A DNA stretch of 64,000 nt from Lysinibacillus sphaericus (GCF_006864135.1 NZ_SADV01000013.1:41274-105273); one strand, 5' to 3'; counted from the first letter of the stretch, positions 17,136-26,432 are shown. The notes: generated by a model from the sequence alone, not told the origin. Translations and numbers: made by a program.

Positions 17136-17947
17136 TTTAATTCCATGACAACAATCTCTGGTGGATTAAAAATCCGCATAGGTACTGTACTATTGCCTAA
17201 TCCTCGACTAACGGCCATAGTTGTTGTTCCTTCTTTAGAAAGACCAGCCGTATATTTCGGGAATATTCCCTGTCCTCGTGCGAAAAGACCGCCAATACCA
17301 GGGATTCGAACTTGTCCACCATGCGCATGTCCTGCAAATACTAAATCAATTCCAAACTCCACATACGTATTAAACACTTCTGGTCGATGTGCTAGTAATA
17401 TCGTTAATATATTTGGTGGAACATTTTTTGTTGCTATTTCTAGCATTTCTTTCGTTGTTCTACCTGATAACGGATCTTCTATGCCAACAATCGCCAAGCG
17501 CTCCCCGTCGCGCTCAATGAAGGTCGATTCATTGGACAACACATGTACACCTAACGATGATAGCTCCTCATAAATTTCATTCACTTTATTCGTCGCTACT
17601 TCATGGTTTCCTAGTACATAATAGACATCCGCTAATTTAACTAATCCTCTAGCAGCTTGCAGGCTTCGCTCCAAATTATAACGATTACTATCAACTAAAT
17701 CACCTGTAATAAAAATCAGGTCAGGATTTGTTGCTTTCACCTTTGCTACGAGCTTCTCTTGCTGTTCGCCAAAGAGAGCATCCTGTAAATCTGATATTTG
17801 TGTAATGCGTAGCCCATCGAAGCTGGCAGGCACTCTTTCTGACTCGAATTCATACTTGCTTACAACCAGCCAGTGATTGTTTACGTACAAAAAAATGACT
17901 ATAAAAACAAGAAAAGAAGCTACATATAATAATTTTTTCAATCGCAA
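17126..17947 (-). CDS. Membrane-anchored metallophosphoesterase (YkuE/YaeI-like)
   Basis: A 273-residue protein with an N-terminal membrane anchor (about 5-24), then a calcineurin-like phosphoesterase domain with its metal motifs in order: ITQISDLQD, FITGDLVDS, YVLGNHE, ILLAHRPE and VFAGHAHGGQVRIP. The first motif normally reads D-x-H; here it is SDLQD, so the His of that pair is replaced by Gln, which may alter metal binding. Related YkuE and YaeI proteins act at the outer face of the membrane; B. subtilis YkuE is a Tat substrate, but no twin-arginine pair is clear here (MRLKKLLY). It converges on tatC. Confidence 0.88.
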   Translation of the reverse strand: MRLKKLLYVASFLVFIVIFLYVNNHWLVVSKYEFESERVPASFDGLRITQISDLQDALFGEQQEKLVAKVKATNPDLIFITGDLVDSNRYNLERSLQAARGLVKLADVYYVLGNHEVATNKVNEIYEELSSLGVHVLSNESTFIERDGERLAIVGIEDPLSGRTTKEMLEIATKNVPPNILTILLAHRPEVFNTYVEFGIDLVFAGHAHGGQVRIPGIGGLFARGQGIFPKYTAGLSKEGTTTMAVSRGLGNSTVPMRIFNPPEIVVMELKKK

Positions 17948-17967
17948 TCGCTCACCCTAGGCTACTT

Positions 17968-18217
17968 TTTCATCAGATCAATTTCGCCTTGGCGTAATTG
18001 CCGCTGACGCTTTGCTTTCGCGCAGATAAACAATGCGTCCGGATTTTCAATTGTGCCCGCACAATTCATTCCTTTAAAAATCCGTGACATCCACCGGAGG
18101 CTTTGGCCAACATGATGTTGGTCACTCAGTCGTGTGCTGTTGTTGTTGCTGTCGCTTCGCTTTCGCACAGACAACTTGCCACAGGACGTGGCGTTCTTAG
18201 CTTAAGTTCCTCTATTT
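17968..18217 (+). repeat. Composite repeat B, copy 2
   Basis: About 250 bp of mosaic repeat, inverted relative to copy 1. In order: ATTTCGCCTTGGCGTAATTG-type palindrome, a C unit (GCTTTGCTTTCGCGCAG at 18008), CCGTGACATCCACCGGAGG, GGCCAACATGATGTTGG without the 46-bp unit (18102-18120), a C unit (GCTTCGCTTTCGCACAG at 18153), and the E hairpin with GCCACAGGACGTGGC (18178-18192). Copies 1 and 2 bracket tatA, tatC and the phosphoesterase gene. Confidence 0.85.
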
Positions 18218-18717
18218 CAGTAGATACTCACTGAAAAGGAAAACATATGCACATTCATCTCATCACCTTGGAGAGGTGGGAGATTCTACTGAATGAAGAT
18301 AAAAATCTGACCCCCCTATTATAAGCATAAAACAAAATAATTGTAAGCACATACACAGAAAATCATTAGATTGAACGAAAGAGTAACCCAAAAGTGCTAC
18401 ATTTAAAGAGGTCACCTAAAGTAGGGCAAGAATGATTTAAACAAGATTTATTTTAGACTCTTCAAACGCATTAAACCGAGTAGATAAAAGTTTATTTACT
18501 TGGGCTTAAATATTTACTAACTTAAAATAACCACTTGCTCTTAAAAACTATGACTATCGAAATATTTTTGCTATTACAAACAAAATACTGTAGATATGAA
18601 ATTTTATGTTTGCAACATCTTCTAGAATGTTAAAATCAAACTTTATTAGAAATTATTCTTTTTATATAACTCGAGCTTCTATTCAAGATGACCACTCTAT
18701 CTAGTGAATTATACTTA
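18218..18717. other. 500-bp AT-rich intergenic region
   Basis: No coding frame or recognisable RNA is seen. A stem ATCTC..CACCT / AGGTG..GAGAT at about 18257-18284 has no T tract. The rest is low-complexity AT-rich sequence downstream of a leftward gene pair. Confidence 0.4.
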
Positions 18718-19341
18718 TTAATTATCAAATACAATTCGAGCTTCATTAAAAATACCTTCAATTAAATCAAGCTCTGAATCAGCCCGGTTTTCTTCAAAAA
18801 TTTCTAATTCATTAGAATCCAATGGTACTTTACCAATTGTAACGCCGCTTGTAGCAAATACCTCGTCTTGTTCATCAGTTAAAAACAATAGATATTCATT
18901 ACCTTTATTCATTTTTTCATACCCGTTAAAACTATAAATAGTGCCTTCTGATTCAAAATTTAACTCCGCAATAAGAATAGATTGTTCTAAGTTAATTTTA
19001 CTATTGGTAACTTCATTTTTTATAACTTCAGTAATTTTAAAATCTGCAACTGTATATCCACCAATTACGGATTCATCTATTTTAGATCTAAAAACCTCTA
19101 TTCGAACATCTTCTTCCTTAGTTCCTTTAACAATAATAGGTGATTTTTTAACTAATTCATCTAAATCACTGAAACCATCAGTTTTACCTTCCCCATCAAT
19201 TCTTTTAAGTTTTGTAGAAGTAGGAGAACTTTCCGACACAATTTTACTTTCGCTAGCATCTTCTTTAGAAAATTGTGAAATAAGAAAGCCACTAAATAAA
19301 ACTGTAAATCCAGTAGCAACTACAAAAACTTTTTTCTTCAT
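18718..19341 (-). CDS. Secreted or membrane-anchored protein of unknown function
   Basis: From the ATG at 19341 (AAAGGAG seven bases upstream) the product is 207 residues. It has an N-terminal signal or anchor (MKKKVFVVATGFTVLFSGFLIS), a Ser/Glu/Lys-rich linker to about 45, then a soluble domain (LVKKSPIIVKGTKEEDVRI; YTVADFKITEVIKNE; GNEYLLFLTDEQDEVFATSG). The pattern of a short beta-rich domain with KGxE.YLLFL resembles small secreted Bacillus proteins of unknown role. Its SD lies within the last codons of the upstream protease gene, so they form one operon. Confidence 0.75.
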   Translation of the reverse strand: MKKKVFVVATGFTVLFSGFLISQFSKEDASESKIVSESSPTSTKLKRIDGEGKTDGFSDLDELVKKSPIIVKGTKEEDVRIEVFRSKIDESVIGGYTVADFKITEVIKNEVTNSKINLEQSILIAELNFESEGTIYSFNGYEKMNKGNEYLLFLTDEQDEVFATSGVTIGKVPLDSNELEIFEENRADSELDLIEGIFNEARIVFDN

Positions 19342-19354
19342 TTTTATTCTCCTT

Positions 19355-19871
19355 TCAATATTTTTTTGCAATACCGTCTTTGTCATCCTTTAATGGATAA
19401 GCTTTATCATTAAAATCCAATTCTCTCATTACAGCTATTCCATCATTCTTTTTTTGTGTATGGCCTAATCCTGCTTCATGACCTACCTCATGAACTATGG
19501 TTTCAATCCTTCGAGTTGAACCTAACTCTTCACGCCATTTTTTATAAATAGTGATTCTCCCACTACCAAAACTTTGGCCATAAAGATTGCCGTTATATTT
19601 ATCTAAGTATTCAACACTAACTTCTACACCTGATGCGGAAGGAACTTTTTTTGTAAATTTAATCTCAGGTAATGCATTCCACGCTAGAATTCCCTCTTTA
19701 ACTTCCCCACCTAAATTGTACTTATCAAAAGTAGGGTCTATCCAATAAAATGCGTCTTTTGGATTCTTAAATTTTTTGCTATTTAATTCGTAGGCTCGTC
19801 CTTTTTCAGGTACTTGGAAACAAAATAGTACTGTTAAGCAAAAAAAATACAAACAAAGTTTTCCACTTCAT
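19355..19871 (-). pseudogene. Secreted matrixin-like metalloprotease, frameshifted at a T8 tract
   Basis: The catalytic domain is intact: IVHEVGHEAGLGHTQ has the HExxHxxGxxH zinc motif and MRELDF may supply the Met-turn. The proper start is ATG 19871, with AAGGGG upstream, opening a signal peptide (MKWKTLFVFF...). After the eight-T run at 19840-19847 that frame ends in TGA; removing one T (or adding two) joins the signal peptide to the protease frame as FFCLTVLFCFQVPEKGRAYEL. A TTG at 19852 keeps the protease frame but has no ribosome site. The gene is either newly inactivated, phase-variable, or dependent on slippage. It is translationally close to the downstream secreted-protein gene. Confidence 0.75.
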
Positions 19872-19974
19872 AAAATACCCCTTTTTTATTATCAGAATAT
19901 TCTGATGTTTATGCCGTAATATAATGTATAATAAAAGTCAATGGTGATAAAATTTATTAAAAAATTATGAATAA

Positions 19975-20457
19975 GTGGTGCTTTATTTGTTAAAAAATAC
20001 AACTATAATATCTTTTGCTTTAGTACTCCTCTTTTTTTGTATCGGATGTTCTAATAATGCCAAAAAAATTATATTGGATATAGCCGATGACAAAGGAAAT
20101 TATAAAGAACGTATAGAAATTCTAGATAAAGACCAAGTTTCAATCGCACATAAAATTCTTAATAACGCTGAATGGGAAGAAGAAAATGAGGTATCATTTG
20201 GGTTATTAAAATATAGAATGTCTTTTGCTTTTATAGATTCCAATAAAGAGGTTAAGTCTTCTTACTATTTAATTTATATTTATTCAAATGAACAATTAAT
20301 TTTGGTAGAGAATGACGCGAAGTTTACTAAATTATCAATAGAAGATTCGAAAAAATTATTTGATATACTACCTAGCGACACAGAATCGCTAAGGACTACT
20401 GTAGCTAATTTCCACACACACATAGCCGTAGAAAGTTACGGGGTCCTGAAGAGATAA
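19975..20457 (+). CDS. Small lipoprotein of unknown function
   Basis: A 160-residue protein with a lipoprotein signal: hydrophobic stretch TIISFALVLLFF followed by the lipobox CIGC (Cys25 as numbered from GTG 19975). The mature part is Lys/Glu-rich with no recognised domain (LDIADDKGNYKERIEIL; ILNNAEWEEENEVSFG). TTG 19987 is a plausible alternative start after AGTGGTG. It is divergent from the matrixin gene and probably belongs to the same cell-surface gene cluster. Function unknown. Confidence 0.72.
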   Translation: MVLYLLKNTTIISFALVLLFFCIGCSNNAKKIILDIADDKGNYKERIEILDKDQVSIAHKILNNAEWEEENEVSFGLLKYRMSFAFIDSNKEVKSSYYLIYIYSNEQLILVENDAKFTKLSIEDSKKLFDILPSDTESLRTTVANFHTHIAVESYGVLKR

Positions 20458-20483
20458 AATGAATACCTCAACAAAAACAAAAA

Positions 20484-20520
20484 GCGCATTTAGACACTCC
20501 TTTTAGAAAGTCTAAATGCG
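20484..20520 (-). terminator. Terminator of the amino acid ABC operon
   Basis: GCGCATTTAGAC (20484-20495) pairs with GTCTAAATGCG (20510-20520), with CTTTTTGTTTTTG on the minus strand beyond it. It can also stop the convergent lipoprotein transcript. Confidence 0.85.
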
Positions 20521-20529
20521 TTATCTCGT

Positions 20530-21252
20530 TTATAATATTTTTTCTAAGAAATCCTTCGCACGCTGAGTAGATGGTGCTGCGAAAAACTGTTCTGGTGATG
20601 TATCCTCAATTAACTTTCCGCCATCAAGGAATAGTATACGGTCAGCCACTTCACGGGCAAAGCCCATCTCATGCGTTACGATTAACATCGTCATCCCAGT
20701 ATCAGCAAGATTTTTCATAACCGCTAATACCTCTTTTACCATTTCAGGGTCAAGAGCAGAAGTAGGCTCATCAAATAACATTACTTTTGGATCCATTGCA
20801 AGTGCTCGGGCAATGGCAACACGTTGCTTCTGCCCTCCAGATAGACGGTTTGGATATTCATTGCGCTTTTCAAATAGGCCTACCTTCGTTAATAAATCTT
20901 CAGCCTTTTTAATCGCAGCTACCTTATCCATTCCCTTCACATTAATCGGTGCATATGTTAAATTTTCAAGTACCGTTTTATGAGGGAAAAGATGAAAATG
21001 CTGAAATACCATACCGACTTCTTCACGGATCTTCATAATGTTTGTCCCTTTGTCCGTTAGAACGTCGCCAGCAATTGTAATCTTTCCGCTCGTTGGCTCT
21101 TCTAATAAATTTAAGCAGCGCAGGAATGTTGATTTACCAGATCCTGATGGTCCAATAATAGCAATTACTTCTTTTTCTTTAATTTCTGTTGAAATACCTT
21201 TTAGTACTTCATTTTTTCCATATGATTTGTGTAAATCTTCAATTTTAATCAC
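20530..21252 (-). CDS. Polar amino acid ABC transporter ATP-binding protein
   Basis: A 240-residue ATPase of the GlnQ/HisP/ArtM type: Walker [11 protein letters not shown]-loop [16 protein letters not shown], signature LSGGQKQR, Walker [16 protein letters not shown]-loop [12 protein letters not shown]. The frame begins with GTG and overlaps the permease gene by 8 bp. It powers import of a polar amino acid through the adjacent permease and binding protein. Glutamine, arginine or cystine are all possible. Confidence 0.95.
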   Translation of the reverse strand: MIKIEDLHKSYGKNEVLKGISTEIKEKEVIAIIGPSGSGKSTFLRCLNLLEEPTSGKITIAGDVLTDKGTNIMKIREEVGMVFQHFHLFPHKTVLENLTYAPINVKGMDKVAAIKKAEDLLTKVGLFEKRNEYPNRLSGGQKQRVAIARALAMDPKVMLFDEPTSALDPEMVKEVLAVMKNLADTGMTMLIVTHEMGFAREVADRILFLDGGKLIEDTSPEQFFAAPSTQRAKDFLEKIL

Positions 21253-21904
21253 TTTTTCTCATTCCTTTCTCGATTCGTTTGCCAAGGAACGTTAATACAA
21301 GTGTCATAATGTAGTAGATTACACCTGCAAATAGTAAAGGTTCTAGATAGCGATATGTTGCACCACCAACAATGTAAGCACGACGCATAATATCAAGTGC
21401 ACTAATAACTGTGACAACAGCTGTTTCTTTATTTAATGTAATAAACTCATTGACTAAAGATGGCAAAATATTTTTTATTGCTTGTGGGATAATAATATCT
21501 TTCATCATTTTTGCATACGGGATACCAAGTGCTTGTGCCGCTTCCATCTGTCCTTTATCTACCGCATTAATACCAGCGCGAATGATTTCAGAAATATAAG
21601 CACCTGAGTTTAACCCAAATGCAATAATAGCCGTTGGAACCGGGTCAATTTGAATATCTAATAACTGTGGCACTGCATAGTAAATAATCATTAATTGTAA
21701 TACGAGCGGTGTGCCACGGAAAATGGATGTATAAAAATCTGCAAACCAACGCAAAACATTCACTTTACCAATTTTACATAACGCGAGTAATATACCAATT
21801 ATAAAACCGATGATTGAAGCACCGATTGCAATTTGAAGTGTAACACCTATCCCTTTTAATATGTAAGGAATAGAGGGAATGATAGCTGTAAAATCTAAAT
21901 TCAC
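21245..21904 (-). CDS. Polar amino acid ABC transporter permease (HEQRo/His-Glu-Gln-Arg type)
   Basis: A 219-residue permease with about five membrane helices and the cytoplasmic EAA loop ([28 protein letters not shown]) that docks on the ATPase. [17 protein letters not shown] and [14 protein letters not shown] are typical of the family. It is a single permease gene, so it probably works as a homodimer. The GTG start follows GGAGGGGG. It lies 84 bp after the binding-protein gene. Confidence 0.95.
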   Translation of the reverse strand: MNLDFTAIIPSIPYILKGIGVTLQIAIGASIIGFIIGILLALCKIGKVNVLRWFADFYTSIFRGTPLVLQLMIIYYAVPQLLDIQIDPVPTAIIAFGLNSGAYISEIIRAGINAVDKGQMEAAQALGIPYAKMMKDIIIPQAIKNILPSLVNEFITLNKETAVVTVISALDIMRRAYIVGGATYRYLEPLLFAGVIYYIMTLVLTFLGKRIEKGMRKSD

Positions 21905-21988
21905 AGTGCCCCCTCCTTTCTTGTGTTCTTTTAAAGAAATGAAAGTATAAGCGATAGCTCGAAATAGAGCTATCGCAGTTCAACTTGC

Positions 21989-22792
21989 TTATTTAACTTT
22001 TAACCATTTTTCTTCTAGCTCTTTAATTTTGCCTTCAGCAGCTAATTCTTTTAATGCTTTGTTAATTTTATCTTTAAGATCGCTACCTTTTTGAACAGCG
22101 ATTGCTTTGAAGTCTTCAGGTTGCTCTTTAACAAGGAACGCCTCAAGTTTATCATTCGTATCAAGATAACCTTTTGCAACACCACTTTCTACAATCCCAG
22201 CATCTAAACGTTTAGACATCATGTCTTGAATAATTTCAGGAATTCGTGTACGTCCTTCAACTGTTGCATCTACTTCTTTAGCAATTTTGTTGCCTAATTT
22301 TTCTTGGATAGAAGCGTTTTGAACACCGATTTTTTTACCAGCTAAATCAACTTCTTTTTTAATTCCACTATCCTTTTTCACGATAAACACTTGCTCTGTT
22401 TGATTGTATTTCTCAGAGAAATCTACAACTTTTTCACGTTCTTTATCAGGAGACATACCAGAAATAACAACATCCACTTTACCTGCTTGTAGAGCTGGTA
22501 CTAGACTATTGAAGTCAATATCTTGAACTTGCATTTCTGCACCAATCTTGTCACCAACTAATTTAATTAAATCAATATCAAAACCAATAATGTCTTCACC
22601 TTTTGCAGCGTCAACATACTCAAATGGTGCATAATCAGATGAAGTACCTACTTTTAATACTTGCTTTTCTTCTGTGTCTTCGCTTGCATTTGATTTTTTA
22701 TCGCTTACCTTATCATCTTTTGCGCCACATGCTGCTAATACACCAATTACTAGAACAAGCATTAGCATGAAAATTTTGTTTTTCATATTCAT
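21989..22792 (-). CDS. Amino acid ABC transporter substrate-binding lipoprotein
   Basis: A 267-residue SBP_bac_3 protein. The signal ends in a lipobox LAAC (Cys about 21), then an acidic linker and the two-lobed domain: LKVGTSSDYAPFEYVD at the start of lobe one, GFDIDLIKLVGDKIGAE, VDVVISGMSPDKEREKVVDFSEKY, KKIGVQNAS. Anchored outside the membrane, it delivers a polar amino acid to the permease. First gene of a three-gene operon; the second ATG (22786) is slightly better spaced from AGGGG than the first. Confidence 0.94.
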   Translation of the reverse strand: MNMKNKIFMLMLVLVIGVLAACGAKDDKVSDKKSNASEDTEEKQVLKVGTSSDYAPFEYVDAAKGEDIIGFDIDLIKLVGDKIGAEMQVQDIDFNSLVPALQAGKVDVVISGMSPDKEREKVVDFSEKYNQTEQVFIVKKDSGIKKEVDLAGKKIGVQNASIQEKLGNKIAKEVDATVEGRTRIPEIIQDMMSKRLDAGIVESGVAKGYLDTNDKLEAFLVKEQPEDFKAIAVQKGSDLKDKINKALKELAAEGKIKELEEKWLKVK

Positions 22793-23035
22793 GATCCCCT
22801 TTTTTTATATTTTATTGTTTATGAAACTCGTGTTCTTGAAAATGACGAATGGATATTTATTCACTATAGAGAATAAATATCTATCTGCTAATAAGATATA
22901 CTTTTTTGAAGTAATAATCAAGCTAATCTGAAAATATCCCAATAAAACATTATATACATAATTTTCAGATAAGTCAATTTACTCAGATTTCTCTATAAGA
23001 AAAAAAGCTCATTGCAGCAGTTATATTCAACAAAA

Positions 23036-23055
23036 GACCCCCAAAAATGGAGGTC
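23036..23055 (-). terminator. Terminator of the mrp operon
   Basis: On the minus strand GACCTCC pairs with GGGGGTC (with one G-T) across ATTTTT and is followed by TTTTG. It lies 12 bp past the mrpG stop. Confidence 0.65.
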
Positions 23056-23066
23056 CGCCACTTATT

Positions 23067-23429
23067 TTACTTTTCATCTGGAAATAGCTTTTCCTTCAAC
23101 TCATCCTCCCCAGACCCTTCTGCTAAAGGTACACGAGAACGATACGCTGCACGACATATTAAATGCCCTGCTACAGGAGCTGTTACGAAGACGAAGATAA
23201 TTCCTAAAATTAAACGTACACTCACATATCCATCATGCACCCAAAAGTAAATAAATGCACCTAGTAGACATGTTAAGACCGACAATGTTGAACTTTTCGT
23301 TGCAGCATGTGAGCGTGTGTAAACGTCCGGCAAACGAATCATCCCTAATGCACTAATAACACTTACAATGGAGCCAATCAATATAAGGGTAACTGCCGCC
23401 CATTCAATCATTTGATTTACGTTCAACAA
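23067..23429 (-). CDS. mrpG: Mrp Na+/H+ antiporter subunit G
   Basis: A 120-residue protein with three membrane helices (VTLILIGSIVSVISALG; STLSVLTCLLGAFIYFW; LILGIIFVFVTAPVAGHLI) and the MnhG signature IRLPDVYTRSHAATKSST. The frame starts at TTG 23429, preceded by GAGGTG, and overlaps mrpF by 26 bp. It ends with a charged cytoplasmic tail. Last gene of the mrp operon; all seven Mrp subunits are needed for antiport in studied bacilli. Confidence 0.95.
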   Translation of the reverse strand: MLNVNQMIEWAAVTLILIGSIVSVISALGMIRLPDVYTRSHAATKSSTLSVLTCLLGAFIYFWVHDGYVSVRLILGIIFVFVTAPVAGHLICRAAYRSRVPLAEGSGEDELKEKLFPDEK

Positions 23430-23688
23430 TCACACCTCTTTCAATATATTTCGTAAACGCAATCGTACCTATAAAAGCTAAAATACCCAATATTAAAATA
23501 GCTTCTAAATACGCCTTTGTTTTCAATATAATTGAGACGATAGCGATTGCTGAAAGTAAATTAACACCTATTGTATCAAGTGCTATGGCACGGTCGGGCA
23601 ACGAAGGACCTCGAATCACACGAAACAGCGACAACGCAATCGATACACTGAATAGCGCAAGAGCCAATAGCAAAATTTTTTCAGTCAT
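23404..23688 (-). CDS. mrpF: Mrp Na+/H+ antiporter subunit F
   Basis: A 94-residue three-helix subunit with the MnhF pattern LFRVIRGPSLPDRAIALDTIG and KAYLEAILILGILAFIGTIAFTKYIERG. Its start overlaps the mrpE stop by one base and GAGGTGA provides the ribosome site. In B. subtilis MrpF has also been associated with bile-salt or cholate efflux, but here it is best read as part of the full antiporter. Confidence 0.95.
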   Translation of the reverse strand: MTEKILLLALALFSVSIALSLFRVIRGPSLPDRAIALDTIGVNLLSAIAIVSIILKTKAYLEAILILGILAFIGTIAFTKYIERGVIVERKSND

Positions 23689-24170
23689 TAACGTGTCACC
23701 TCCATGATTGCTTGTTCAAATTTCCCTATAGAACGAATGACAGCTTCTTTTGATTGTTCAATATCCATTGCATGAATATAAAACATATCTCCCTCTTCAC
23801 AAACTTCCATCACTACTGAGCCCGGAGTAAGAGTGAGCAACAACGCAAGTGCTGTTATTTCCCAATCTCCTTTAAGCACTGTTTTATACGTAAATATACC
23901 AGGCGTAATATTGAGCTTCGGCGTAGTAATTTGTCTTATTACACTATAACTCGATAATAGTAGCTCCCAATTAAAGAGCCATAATAATTTAATAATTGAA
24001 AATACACGTCGTAAATAAAATTGCGTGCCGTAAAAGCGATGCATAGCATATAAAATTCCTATTCCGACGATAAACCCCATTAAAAATGTCGAAAACTGCG
24101 GTATAACTTCATCCTGTAACAAGAGCCAAAGTGTTGCGATAAATAAATTTAAGATAAACTGCATCGCCAT
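23688..24170 (-). CDS. mrpE: Mrp Na+/H+ antiporter subunit E
   Basis: A 160-residue MnhE protein: two N-terminal membrane helices (about 3-40), a third near 65-85, and the conserved cytoplasmic domain TPGSVVMEVCEEGDMFYIHAMDIEQ. It overlaps mrpD by one base and mrpF by one base, showing strict translational coupling. Confidence 0.95.
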   Translation of the reverse strand: MAMQFILNLFIATLWLLLQDEVIPQFSTFLMGFIVGIGILYAMHRFYGTQFYLRRVFSIIKLLWLFNWELLLSSYSVIRQITTPKLNITPGIFTYKTVLKGDWEITALALLLTLTPGSVVMEVCEEGDMFYIHAMDIEQSKEAVIRSIGKFEQAIMEVTR

Positions 24171-25675
24171 TATTTATTCACCTCACCTTGCCATGTCGTA
24201 CCATCCAGGACTGCATCAATATAGATGGATGGTGTGTAGAGCGTTTTTGCTGCATCTGTTACATACGGAGCCATCCATTCAGCTCCAATTCCTAAGCCAA
24301 TTGTACAAGCTGCCAATAATGTTAGTGGCAAGACCATGCGCTTTGGTAACGGCTTTTCATCCTCTAGACTAATAATGGTTTCTCCAAAGAATGAGGAGAG
24401 GAATATTCGTAATAGTGAATACAAAACAATTAAACTAGATAAAAATCCTAATCCTAGTAGAACAAAATTTCCGCCCTCAATAGCTCCTTGTCCAATTAAA
24501 ACCTTCCCTAAAAAGCCACTTAATGGTGGTATTCCAGCAAGGGAACACATGACAATAAAGAATAGCCAACCAAAAAGAGGGTAATTTCGAATGAGCCCAC
24601 TCATTTTATCAATAACCGTTTCGCCAGTAACGTATATCATCATTCCAACTGCTAAAAACAGCATGGCCTTAGCTACCATATCATGCATCAAATAATAGGT
24701 TACACCTTGTAAAGCTGACTCCGTACCGATCGCCAGACCAGCTACTATAAAGCCCACACCAATTAGGACATTATAAGAGGCAATTGTTCTTACATCTCGC
24801 CCTGCTAATGCTCCCATACATCCAGCAATAATCGTAACTCCCGCCATAATCCCTAGCACCATATGAGTCACTTCAGTATTCGTTGGGAAAAGTAATGTAA
24901 AGGTACGGACGAGTGCATAAATTCCAACCTTCGTTAATAATGCTGCAAAAAGTGCAGCTATAGCTGTTGGAGGTACACTGTATGAGCCCGGAAGCCAGAA
25001 AAATAATAGTAGGCCAGCTTTCAAGCTAAAAACAATTAAGAAAATAAGAGCCACTGTCGTTATTAGTGGGTTAGCTCCTGCCTCCATAACGCGGACAGAA
25101 ATATGTGCCATATTCAACGTTCCAACTGTTCCATATAAAAAAGCTAATGCCACTAGGAAAATCCAAGATGCAACAATATTAATCAGGACATATTTTAACG
25201 CCTCGCGCAGTTGAACTTTATCGCCACCTAAACTAATAAGTGCATAAGAAGCAAGTAACATAACCTCAAAGCACACAAACAAGTTAAAAATATCCCCTGT
25301 TAGAAACGAACCGTTAACTCCCGCTACCATAAGTAGGACAAAGGGGTAAAAATACATCTTTTCAAAGCTCTTACCGATTGAAAAGATGGCATACAACAAA
25401 CAAATGGCTGCGACAATATTCGCTACTAATACAAGAAGCATTGCGAATGAATCTGCAACAAATAAAATGCCGAATGGTGGTGCCCAGCCACTAAAATCAA
25501 TACGCATCACACCTTGTTCTTGAATCTCTAGCAATAAAATGACACTAATAAGAACAACAAAGCTTAATGTCAATAAACTAATTATGCGCTGCAAAAAAAC
25601 ATTTTTACGTAAAAACACAAGTAAAATCGCCGTAATAACCGGCACAATTAATGGTAAGACAATCATATTACTCAT
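24170..25675 (-). CDS. mrpD: Mrp Na+/H+ antiporter subunit D
   Basis: A 501-residue polytopic protein with about 14 membrane helices, homologous to the NuoM/NuoN proton-channel subunits of complex I (proton_antipo_M domain). Typical blocks are GDIFNLFVCFEVMLLASYALISLGG, LLLFFWLPGSYSVPPTAIAALFAALLTKVGIYALVR and YYLMHDMVAKAMLFLAVG. With MrpA it is expected to form the ion path. Overlaps mrpC by 8 bp. Confidence 0.96.
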   Translation of the reverse strand: MSNMIVLPLIVPVITAILLVFLRKNVFLQRIISLLTLSFVVLISVILLLEIQEQGVMRIDFSGWAPPFGILFVADSFAMLLVLVANIVAAICLLYAIFSIGKSFEKMYFYPFVLLMVAGVNGSFLTGDIFNLFVCFEVMLLASYALISLGGDKVQLREALKYVLINIVASWIFLVALAFLYGTVGTLNMAHISVRVMEAGANPLITTVALIFLIVFSLKAGLLLFFWLPGSYSVPPTAIAALFAALLTKVGIYALVRTFTLLFPTNTEVTHMVLGIMAGVTIIAGCMGALAGRDVRTIASYNVLIGVGFIVAGLAIGTESALQGVTYYLMHDMVAKAMLFLAVGMMIYVTGETVIDKMSGLIRNYPLFGWLFFIVMCSLAGIPPLSGFLGKVLIGQGAIEGGNFVLLGLGFLSSLIVLYSLLRIFLSSFFGETIISLEDEKPLPKRMVLPLTLLAACTIGLGIGAEWMAPYVTDAAKTLYTPSIYIDAVLDGTTWQGEVNK

Positions 25676-26006
25676 CCGGCGTACCTCTCAATTCATCAAA
25701 ATTCGCCGAATCGTTTGTTTTATACGCTCGGTAACCAAGAACGAGTACGAACGCCGTTACTGCAAAGCTAATGACGATTGCAGTTAAAATTAATGCTTGC
25801 GGCAAAGCATCTGTATAAGGACCTTCTGATTCTTCTAAGAGTGGGACATCCCCCTTTTTCAGTCCACCCATCGTTAATATCAGTAAATGTGCCGCATGCG
25901 ATAAGACTGCAGTTCCTAAAATCACACGTAATAACTGTTTCGAGAGGATTAAGTACGTCGCAACAGCTACTAATACACCAACTAACACTAGTATTAAAGA
26001 CTCCAT
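25668..26006 (-). CDS. mrpC: Mrp Na+/H+ antiporter subunit C
   Basis: A 112-residue NuoK-like subunit with three membrane helices (LILVLVGVLVAVATYLIL; VILGTAVLSHAAHLLILTMGG; ALILTAIVISFAVTAFVLVL) and the conserved DALPQALILTAIVI. It lies 3 bp after mrpB and overlaps mrpD. Confidence 0.96.
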   Translation of the reverse strand: MESLILVLVGVLVAVATYLILSKQLLRVILGTAVLSHAAHLLILTMGGLKKGDVPLLEESEGPYTDALPQALILTAIVISFAVTAFVLVLGYRAYKTNDSANFDELRGTPDE

Positions 26007-26009
26007 TGG

Positions 26010-26432
26010 CTACTCATCCTCACTTATACTTAAAATAATTGTGACTACAACACCTACTACCGTTAAAGCCACGCCAGCCTCGAAAATTGTTACAGTCGAA
26101 AAGCCCATTTTCCCAAATATCGGGACATTTATATAACTATGTGTCTGCGTTAAAAACGGGACATCGAAAAATAATGAGCCGATTGCTGTGCCTGTCGCAA
26201 GTAATACGCCAAGCGCCGCAACTTTTTTAAAATCCAATGGCATTCCTTTATGCACCGTTTCAATGTCATATGCTAAATACAACAGAACAATGCCAGAAGC
26301 TAGTACGAGACCACCTATAAAACCTCCACCAGGAGCATGATGCCCTGCAAAGAATAGATAAATACCAAGGGTTAAAATAATGAAGACGACCGTCTTTGTA
26401 ATAGTACGTAAAATGACGTCATTGATTTTCAT
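26010..26432 (-). CDS. mrpB: Mrp Na+/H+ antiporter subunit B
   Basis: A 140-residue MnhB-domain protein with four membrane helices and the signature HHAPGGGFIGGLVLASGIVL. It overlaps the end of mrpA by 14 bp. The short form (separate from MrpA) is the usual Bacillus arrangement. Confidence 0.96.
   Translation of the reverse strand: MKINDVILRTITKTVVFIILTLGIYLFFAGHHAPGGGFIGGLVLASGIVLLYLAYDIETVHKGMPLDFKKVAALGVLLATGTAIGSLFFDVPFLTQTHSYINVPIFGKMGFSTVTIFEAGVALTVVGVVVTIILSISEDE

Noticed and set aside
19375..19852. Matrixin protein starting at TTG 19852 as a normal gene
   Set aside because: No ribosome site precedes that TTG, while a strong one and a signal peptide occur 19 bases upstream in another frame; the frameshift explanation fits better.
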